The notes under the pieces are model-generated. The model saw only the letters and a program-made list of their open reading frames with translations. It did not search any database and had not been told where the DNA came from. This document shows, in pieces, positions 6,433 to 11,312 of a DNA stretch of 13,420 nt (position 1 is its first letter; each line of letters begins with the position of its first letter). The position numbers and the translations under genes were made by a program. The stretch is taken from the NCBI GenBank assembly GCA_045617405.1, contig JAZLIL010000034.1:1-13420 (forward strand), in the 5' to 3' direction. The DNA is from JAZLIL01 sp045617405 (GTDB lineage: Bacteria; Bacillota; Clostridia; Lachnospirales; Lachnospiraceae).

Positions 6433-7779
6433 TTAATTAATTCCGAGAAGTGCATTTAGAAGCGAAATTCCATTAGATTCTACAACACGCACCTCGATTT
6501 GTAAAGCGTCGGCAATATCCCCGATAGTGACGTCATCAAGGAGCACATCCTCGCCGCTCCTTAACAGATTTTCCGGAAGAAGCAGAACCTTCCCGAGTCT
6601 TCTGCCCTTTAGCTGCCTGATGATGTCCCTTCCGGTGAGAAGTCCCGACACAGTAATTTTATCACCGAAGAAGTCGTTTCTGATTGCTATGCACTTGGCC
6701 CTGACTCCGGGGTATCTTGCAAAAGCATCGGTTAAAAGCTTTGAAATGGTATCTGCCATAAGAAGACCTGTCGCAATCGTAACGTCATTTTCGTAACAGT
6801 TGTCCGGGGTATCTGAAAGTCCTTGATAAAACTCATCCACAAAGCTTCTGAGCATTCCGACACCGTTCTCTATCTGAGGATAACCCTCATATTCAATATC
6901 TGCGGGAATCGCCTCTCCTGCCCTCAAATACCATTCATCCGAAGCAAAGACAAGTCGTGTCCCGAAATTATCAAGATAGTAGCGCTGCCACTTTCTGACT
7001 GTCTTAATAAGCGCCCTTGCGTCATTTTTGTCAAAGGCCTCAAGCTGCGTCAGACCTTCTCTGTGGTTCGTGAGTCCGACAGGAACAATCGAGAGACTTT
7101 TGAGGTTCGGGAGAAGATTCGAAAGTCCTGCAAGTGTTCTTTCAAGCTCTTCACTGTCATTCCAGCCCTTGCAGAGTACTATCTGGCCGTTTATATCAAG
7201 CCCTGCCTCCATAAACCTTTTGAGTCTGGAAAGTGCCTCCCCGGCCTTCTTATTCCGGAGCATTCGGCAGCGAAGCTCCGGGTTCAGAGTGTGTATAGAC
7301 ACGTTGATCGGTGAGAGCCTGTAAAAGCAGATTCTCTCAACATCCTCATCCGTAAGATTAGTAAGCGTAACGTAGTTTCCCTGAAGGAATGAAAGTCTTG
7401 CATCATCGTCCTTGAAATAGAGCGTGTCTCGCATTCCCTTCGGCATCTGGTCGATAAAGCAGAAGATACACCCGTTTTTGCAGGAACGGTACTCATCCAT
7501 GAGCCCCCTGTCAAATACTATTCCGAGATCCTCATCTTCGTCCTTCTCGATATCAAGCTCCCACTCCTCGCCCTCCGACGTTAACACCATCAGAGTCAGC
7601 TCTTCGCTGGCACAAAGGTATCTGTAATCAAAGACATCCCTTATCTTCTCGCCGTTTATTGAAATAAGCCTGTCGCCTGCCTTAAGCTCAAGCTCCTTTG
7701 CAATACTCCCCTCTTCAATCGAAGCAATCAGATGTCCTTCCAAATTATCTGTTTTGTTTTCCGATTCGTAAATGTTCAT
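6433..7779 (-). CDS. PDZ / radical-SAM-like DUF512 family protein
   Basis: Encodes 448 aa. The N-terminus is a PDZ-like domain (about 13-80, with EEGSIAKELELKAGDRLISI). A CX3CX2C motif follows at Cys100, Cys104 and Cys107 (CKNGCIFCFIDQMPKGMR), the arrangement that binds a [4Fe-4S] cluster in radical SAM enzymes. The middle (about 110-330) looks like the radical-SAM-type barrel (LQGNYVTLTNLTDEDVERI, SIHTLNPELRCRML). The C-terminal half has the DUF512 region, including TIATGLLMADTISKLL and FFGDKITVSGLLTGRDII. The family is widely conserved in Clostridia next to der; its substrate is not established. The ribosome site before the ATG is modest (GGGA). It is separated from yraN by a gap holding 38-bp repeats. 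Confidence 0.92.
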   Translation of the reverse strand: MNIYESENKTDNLEGHLIASIEEGSIAKELELKAGDRLISINGEKIRDVFDYRYLCASEELTLMVLTSEGEEWELDIEKDEDEDLGIVFDRGLMDEYRSCKNGCIFCFIDQMPKGMRDTLYFKDDDARLSFLQGNYVTLTNLTDEDVERICFYRLSPINVSIHTLNPELRCRMLRNKKAGEALSRLKRFMEAGLDINGQIVLCKGWNDSEELERTLAGLSNLLPNLKSLSIVPVGLTNHREGLTQLEAFDKNDARALIKTVRKWQRYYLDNFGTRLVFASDEWYLRAGEAIPADIEYEGYPQIENGVGMLRSFVDEFYQGLSDTPDNCYENDVTIATGLLMADTISKLLTDAFARYPGVRAKCIAIRNDFFGDKITVSGLLTGRDIIRQLKGRRLGKVLLLPENLLRSGEDVLLDDVTIGDIADALQIEVRVVESNGISLLNALLGIN

Positions 7780-7798
7780 TCTTCTGTCCCAAATTCCA

Positions 7799-7912
7799 CA
7801 CTAAAAAGTATAATCAAAATAATGTTCCTGATTCCGCACCAAAGCACATCACCAAAAGAATGCTCCTGATCCGGCTCTAAAGCGCATAATCAAATGCATT
7901 CTTAATTACCTT
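7799..7912 (-). repeat. 38-bp tandem repeat, three units, reaching into the 3' end of yraN
   Basis: Units are 7875-7912 (contains the yraN stop and the last codons, KNAFDYAL), 7837-7874 and 7799-7836. On the minus strand the shared part reads like CATTTGATTATGCGCTTTAG, TCTTTTGGTGATGTGCTTTGG and TATTTTGATTATACTTTTTAG. Units 7799-7836 and 7837-7874 match at 27 of 38 positions without gaps. The coding unit matches over roughly its first 28 bases on the plus strand. Together they fill nearly all of the gap between yraN and the DUF512 gene. Confidence 0.75.
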
Positions 7913-8233
7913 TATCTCATCCCTGTCAATCGCTACGACATCAAACCTGACGGGCGTACCCTCGCTGTAACCGTTCTTCTTCATGTAGTAAATTGCGCCC
8001 CTGCAGATGCTTCCCATCTTTTCAAAAGTCACCGCTTCAAGCGCACTTCCCATCTTCGTGTTTTCCCTGTACTTCACTTCCACAAAGCACAGGTACTTTC
8101 CCTCACGTGCAATAATATCTATCTCGGAGTTTCTTGACGTGAAATTTCTCTCAAGAATCTTATACCCGAGTTCTTCAAGATGCCTTGCGGCAAGCGCTTC
8201 CTTTTCACTTCCGAGTGCCCTGTTTTTGCCCAT
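7877..8233 (-). CDS. yraN: YraN / UPF0102 family nuclease-fold protein
   Basis: Encodes 118 aa (MGKNRALGSEKEALAARHL), the usual length for the family. The core has the restriction-endonuclease-like pattern with Glu37 and Asp39 in NSEIDIIARE and Glu52-x-Lys54 in CFVEVKYR. These could form a metal-dependent nuclease site, but no in vivo substrate is established. The ATG at 8233 is chosen over an in-frame start at 8269 because AGAGG lies just upstream and it matches the family N-terminus. The start lies 29 bases inside ylqH, so the two are likely coupled. The last codons and stop belong to a 38-bp repeat unit. Confidence 0.93.
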   Translation of the reverse strand: MGKNRALGSEKEALAARHLEELGYKILERNFTSRNSEIDIIAREGKYLCFVEVKYRENTKMGSALEAVTFEKMGSICRGAIYYMKKNGYSEGTPVRFDVVAIDRDEIKVIKNAFDYAL

Positions 8234-8534
8234 CGTTCGCCTCTTTGCTTCCCTGTTCCATCTTTGCACGTACCTGATCTACCCTGTCGACAAACATGAG
8301 TACCTGAACAATAACATCATACATTTCCGGCGGAACCTCGTCTCCGACATCGATTTTTGAAAGTGCCTCGGCAAGCTTCTCGTCGCGGTGAATCGGAATG
8401 TCCGATTCTTTCGCCGTCTCAATGATTCTCGCCGCAAGCTCACCCTTTCCGCTCGCAAAAACCTTCGGTGCCTCGTCCCCCGGCTCATAGCCGATTGCTA
8501 TCGCTTTTCTGTTTTGATAATCCTTTTCACTCAT
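8205..8534 (-). CDS. ylqH: YlqH-like orphan FlhB C-terminal domain protein
   Basis: Encodes 109 aa. The segment AIAIGYEPGDEAPKVFASGK through IPIHRDEKLAEALSKIDVGD to PPEMYDVIVQVLMFV (about residues 11-83) matches the cytoplasmic C-domain of the flagellar/type III export switch protein FlhB (EscU/YscU family). Two things are missing: the membrane domain and the NPTH autocleavage motif, whose place is taken by AIAI. Stand-alone proteins of this kind (B. subtilis YlqH) occur next to rnhB in many Firmicutes, including non-flagellated ones, so a role outside flagellar assembly is likely but unknown. A polar, Lys/Gln-rich tail follows residue 90. Confidence 0.9.
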   Translation of the reverse strand: MSEKDYQNRKAIAIGYEPGDEAPKVFASGKGELAARIIETAKESDIPIHRDEKLAEALSKIDVGDEVPPEMYDVIVQVLMFVDRVDQVRAKMEQGSKEANDGQKQGTRK

Positions 8535-8695
8535 GCCATCTCAGTACTAAAGTTCCGAAAACCGCAGTTACCGAAGACCATTACAGGCGTTCCGCAGGAT
8601 CGCCCATGCAAACTCGCATTGCAGTTTCGAAAACCATGGTTCCACGCTTCCGGTAAAGCCTCAAACGTCATAAGCAGTCAATGCCCGGCGGCTGT
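8535..8695. repeat. Intergenic region with degenerate ~57-bp tandem repeat
   Basis: This gap between rnhB and ylqH holds no credible gene. On the plus strand 8565-8621 and 8622-8678 look like two decayed copies of a 57-bp unit: both begin CAGTT, continue with CGAA-ACCAT, and later have CG-TTCCG and CAAAC segments. A third partial match (GTTCCGAAAACCGCAGT) lies at 8552-8568. Similarity is much weaker than in the yraN and rbgA repeats. Confidence 0.4.
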
Positions 8696-9451
8696 TTATA
8701 TGGTAATTGACTTAATGAACGTCCTTCTGTGAATCTCGCAGGGGCCGAGCCGTCTGAGAGCTTCCATGTGCTCGGCTGTACCGTAGCCCATGTTCGATGC
8801 GAATCCGTATCCGGGATACATGGCATCAAATTCAGTCATCATCCGGTCCCTTGTCACCTTCGCGACAATGCTTGCAGCCGCAATCGACACACTTCTCGCA
8901 TCACCCTTTACTATTCCGACCTGCCTTAACGGCTGATTCGGGATATGAACAGCATCCACAAGCAGTATATCAGGCTTCACTCCAAGTTTCGAAACCGCCT
9001 GATTCATAGCTTCATAGGTTGCCTGAAGGATGTTAATTTCATCTATCCTTTTGTTGTCTGTAATACCGATTCCGTAGGAAACGGCTTTCATAGTGATAAC
9101 GTCAAAAAGCTCCTCGCGCTTTTTTGCCGAAAGCTGCTTTGAATCATTAAGGTAGAGAATCCTCTCGTCCTTCGGCAGGATACATGCGCATGTTACGACA
9201 GGCCCGGCAAGCGGTCCTCTTCCTACCTCGTCAATGCCGCAGATAAGGCTTAAGTCAGAGTACTTTTTCTCAAACTCCATCATTGCTTCTGTGCGCGCAA
9301 TTTCCTTCTCGTAGGCTGTTATCCTCTTTCTTCCTGCCTCGCACGCCCTGATAACACCCTCACGTTCATCGGAAGAGAACTCTTCGATAAGCACTGAAAG
9401 CTTTTCAACAGGGGCCTCTTTAATTGCCTTTGTGATTTCCGAAATCTTCAT
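8696..9451 (-). CDS. rnhB: Ribonuclease HII
   Basis: Encodes 251 aa from the ATG at 9451. It cleaves the RNA strand of RNA-DNA hybrids and starts removal of single ribonucleotides from DNA. The catalytic core starts with GIDEVGRGPLAGPVV (Asp74, Glu75) and continues with NDSKQLSAKKRE, Asp166 in LLVDAVHIP and Asp184 in VKGDARSVSIAAASIVAKVTRD, giving the four expected acidic residues. About 70 residues precede the core, as is usual in Firmicutes RNase HII. A TTG at 9457 is in frame, but the GGGAG ribosome site is only about 3 bases from it and about 9 from the ATG, so the ATG is chosen. It is separated from rbgA by a gap filled with repeats. Confidence 0.96.
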   Translation of the reverse strand: MKISEITKAIKEAPVEKLSVLIEEFSSDEREGVIRACEAGRKRITAYEKEIARTEAMMEFEKKYSDLSLICGIDEVGRGPLAGPVVTCACILPKDERILYLNDSKQLSAKKREELFDVITMKAVSYGIGITDNKRIDEINILQATYEAMNQAVSKLGVKPDILLVDAVHIPNQPLRQVGIVKGDARSVSIAAASIVAKVTRDRMMTEFDAMYPGYGFASNMGYGTAEHMEALRRLGPCEIHRRTFIKSITI

Positions 9452-9472
9452 TTCCAAAATCTCCCAAATAGT

Positions 9473-9699
9473 TTATTGTTTCTCTGCAGTCCTTTCCTTC
9501 TTTGGAGCGCTGACTCCCGCTTCTACCCCGTTAAAGTTCTTTCAAGTGAAATTACTCTGCAGACTTTTCCTGCTTAGGTGCACTGACTCCCACAACTGCG
9601 CCATTATCAGGTTTATCAAGCGAAATTACTCTGCAGATTTTTCCTGCTTAGGTGCACTGACTCCTACAACTGCGCCATTATCAGGTTTTTCAAGCGAAA
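9473..9699 (-). repeat. 74-bp tandem repeat of the rbgA 3' end, three copies
   Basis: Copy 1 (9626-9699) is the last 24 codons and stop of rbgA. Copy 2 (9552-9625) directly abuts it, has the same length and differs at 3 of 74 positions; it still reads SLDKPDNGAVVGVSAPK...SAE-stop in its own frame. Copy 3 (about 9473-9551) is diverged and slightly longer but still reads NGVEAGVSAPKKERTAEKQ-stop. The array occupies the rbgA-rnhB gap almost up to the rnhB ribosome site. Confidence 0.93.
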
Positions 9700-10519
9700 T
9701 TCTTGCTATCCTTGCGTTTCTGAAATCATCTACCAGGAAAGCACAGACCTTCTCGGTGTCGGGCACTCCGCCTTTTTTCATACAGGATCTTGCTTCCGCA
9801 ATGTTCAGAACTGTAATCTCCGGATCGGGATCCTCCGATGCCTTGTACTTTTCGCCGATAACTCCCTGATAATTCTCCTGCAGGAACAGAATCAATCGGT
9901 CTGCAAGCTCGCTCGTCACGAGAATTTCATCGTTTATCGAACCGATCAGTGCAATCCTTATGCCGATGTCCTGATCATCAAACTTCGGCCAGAGAATACC
10001 CGGTGTGTCAAGGAGCTCAACCTGCCTGTTGAGCCTGATCCACTGCTTTCCTTTGGTGACACCCGGCTTGTTTCCCGTCTTTGCGACGCTCTTTCCGGCA
10101 AAGGAATTGATGAATGTGCTCTTTCCGACATTCGGTATCCCAAGTATCATTGCCCGTACAGGTCTTCCTATGATGCCTTTCTTTCTGTCGCTCTCAAGCT
10201 TTTTCGCGCAGGCCTTTAGGATAATTTCGGTAACGCCCCTGACGCCCATCCCGTTCTTCGAATTAACGCACGAGACAAAGAATCCCTGCTTTTCATAATA
10301 ATCTTTCCAGAGTGCATTCACCTTTTCATCTGCCAGATCGCACTTGTTAAGGAGAATTATTCTCGCCTTACCCTTTGCGAAGGAATCAATGTCGGGATTC
10401 TTGCTTGAAAAGGGGATACGTGCATCAACAAGCTCTATTACAACATCGATGAGCTTCATATCCTCCATCATCTGCTTTTTGGCTTTGGCCATATGACCCG
10501 GATACCACTGATAAATCAT
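9626..10519 (-). CDS. rbgA: RbgA (YlqF), circularly permuted GTPase for 50S assembly
   Basis: Encodes 297 aa from the ATG at 10519 (MIYQWYPGHMAKAKKQM). GTPase motifs occur in permuted order: G4 NKCD (58-61) precedes G1 GIPNVGKST (127-135) and G3 DTPG (171-174), the hallmark of the YlqF/YawG class. The N-terminal WYPGHM and the helical C-terminal RNA-binding domain are also typical. RbgA drives late 50S subunit maturation. A GTG at 10522 overlaps the lepB stop by one base; the following ATG is better placed relative to AGGA. The last about 20 residues (DNGAVVGVSAPKQEKSAE) are outside the conserved domain, and their coding DNA is repeated twice downstream. Confidence 0.96.
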   Translation of the reverse strand: MIYQWYPGHMAKAKKQMMEDMKLIDVVIELVDARIPFSSKNPDIDSFAKGKARIILLNKCDLADEKVNALWKDYYEKQGFFVSCVNSKNGMGVRGVTEIILKACAKKLESDRKKGIIGRPVRAMILGIPNVGKSTFINSFAGKSVAKTGNKPGVTKGKQWIRLNRQVELLDTPGILWPKFDDQDIGIRIALIGSINDEILVTSELADRLILFLQENYQGVIGEKYKASEDPDPEITVLNIAEARSCMKKGGVPDTEKVCAFLVDDFRNARIARISLEKPDNGAVVGVSAPKQEKSAE

Positions 10520-10521
10520 CA

Positions 10522-11121
10522 CTATTCCTGCTTCTTTCCGTATTTGTTAAGTGTGTTGACGAATGCAAAGTTGTTCGTCCTGATAAATGCCTTGCCGACG
10601 ATCTCATTTCTTACGATGTTGCCTACATGTGCAAATCTTGAATCCTCACTCGCATTTCTGTTGTCTCCGAGAACAAAGTACTCATCATCTTCGAGCACAA
10701 GCTCCGCCTGCGCCGTTCCGCCAATCTCCGCCGGGTCGACAATCATCGGTTCTTCGAGTGGATTACCGTTGATGTAGACCTCACCCTTGATAATCTGCAC
10801 CGTCTCGCCCGGCAGCCCGATTATCCTTTTGATGTCATAGTAATTGTGCTCCTCATTCTCATGACTGTAGACTATAACATCAAACCGCTTCGGATCATTT
10901 ACAATATAGGCAAGCTTGTTTACGATAATCACATCGCCGTTTTGAAGAGTTGTCTCCATCGATACACCGGACATATTCGTTTTCACAAATGCAAAAAGCA
11001 CAAAGAAATAAGCCAGTGCAACGACGCACGCAACATCGATTACCCAGCGAAGTATTGAAAGCACTATTTTCTTTCTCTTGTTGAAGCGTTCAAGCCGCTC
11101 AAACTCGTATTCAAAATCCAC
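10522..11121 (-). CDS. lepB: Type I signal peptidase
   Basis: Encodes 199 aa from a GTG with GGAG 7 bases upstream. It is a membrane-anchored Ser/Lys protease that removes signal peptides of exported proteins. One N-terminal membrane span lies at about 19-46. The catalytic Ser54 is in SGVSMETTL, the catalytic Lys98 in YDIKRIIGLPGE, and the conserved GDNRNASEDSRF box follows near residue 150. The usual Pro after SMx is Thr here. The active site faces outward. It is first gene of the minus-strand run and overlaps rbgA at its stop, so the two are probably co-transcribed from the 11151-11179 promoter. Confidence 0.96.
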   Translation of the reverse strand: MDFEYEFERLERFNKRKKIVLSILRWVIDVACVVALAYFFVLFAFVKTNMSGVSMETTLQNGDVIIVNKLAYIVNDPKRFDVIVYSHENEEHNYYDIKRIIGLPGETVQIIKGEVYINGNPLEEPMIVDPAEIGGTAQAELVLEDDEYFVLGDNRNASEDSRFAHVGNIVRNEIVGKAFIRTNNFAFVNTLNKYGKKQE

Positions 11122-11150
11122 AATCCTACTCCATTATGCATTATGAAGTC

Positions 11151-11179
11151 ATTATATAAAAAAAGAGCGAACAATGCAA
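11151..11179 (-). promoter_or_regulatory. Strong sigma-A-type promoter of the lepB operon
   Basis: On the minus strand TTGCAT (11174-11179), a 17-base spacer with a T-run, and a perfect TATAAT (11151-11156) precede lepB. Predicted start is near 11144, giving a leader of about 23 bases that contains the GGAG ribosome site. It probably drives lepB-rbgA and, through unterminated gaps, the following genes as far as the hairpin at 6359-6386. Confidence 0.75.
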
Positions 11180-11268
11180 AAGGTTTTGTTACCTTCTCAA
11201 ATAAGCATCGTCCGCTGACACGGTTCGTTTATTTTCCTATACATTTTGAAAAGCAGGGGTCAAACTCA
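11180..11268. other. Spacer between the surface-protein hairpin and the lepB promoter
   Basis: No gene or clear regulatory site was recognised. A weak 5-bp hairpin (AAGGT/ACCTT on the minus strand, around 11180-11196) lies just before the lepB -35 box. Confidence 0.35.
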
Positions 11269-11300
11269 AATTGCCCCCCGCTAAATGGCGAAGGGCAATT
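11269..11300 (-). terminator. Long hairpin after the surface-protein gene, possible terminator
   Basis: The arms 11269-11281 (AATTGCCCCCCGC on plus) and 11288-11300 (GCGAAGGGCAATT) enclose a 6-base loop. In the minus-strand transcript the 13-bp stem forms with two G-U pairs. It starts 13 bases after the stop of the surface-protein gene. No proper T-tract follows (only ATTTGAGTTTG), so termination is uncertain; an mRNA 3'-end stabiliser or a copy of a dispersed element are alternatives. Confidence 0.45.
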
Positions 11301-11312
11301 GAATGTGCCAAT

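Noticed and set aside
6823..7314. 163-residue plus-strand open frame
   Set aside because: It is entirely antisense to the DUF512 gene, whose domains are intact; the product shows no recognisable motif.
9473..9699. attL/attR-type scars of an integrated element at the rbgA 3' end
   Set aside because: Gene-end reconstitution by integrating elements would give such copies, but the copies abut directly and no integrase or cargo is present; kept only as a remote idea.
9432..9869. 145-residue plus-strand open frame over the rbgA repeats
   Set aside because: It is the complement of rbgA and its repeats; the apparent protein repeat is explained by the 74-bp duplication.
10950..10970. Thr in place of Pro in the LepB SMxPT motif as a sign of inactivity
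   Set aside because: Catalytic Ser54 and Lys98 and the GDNRNxSxDSR box are intact, and similar variants occur in clostridial signal peptidases; not treated as a defect.
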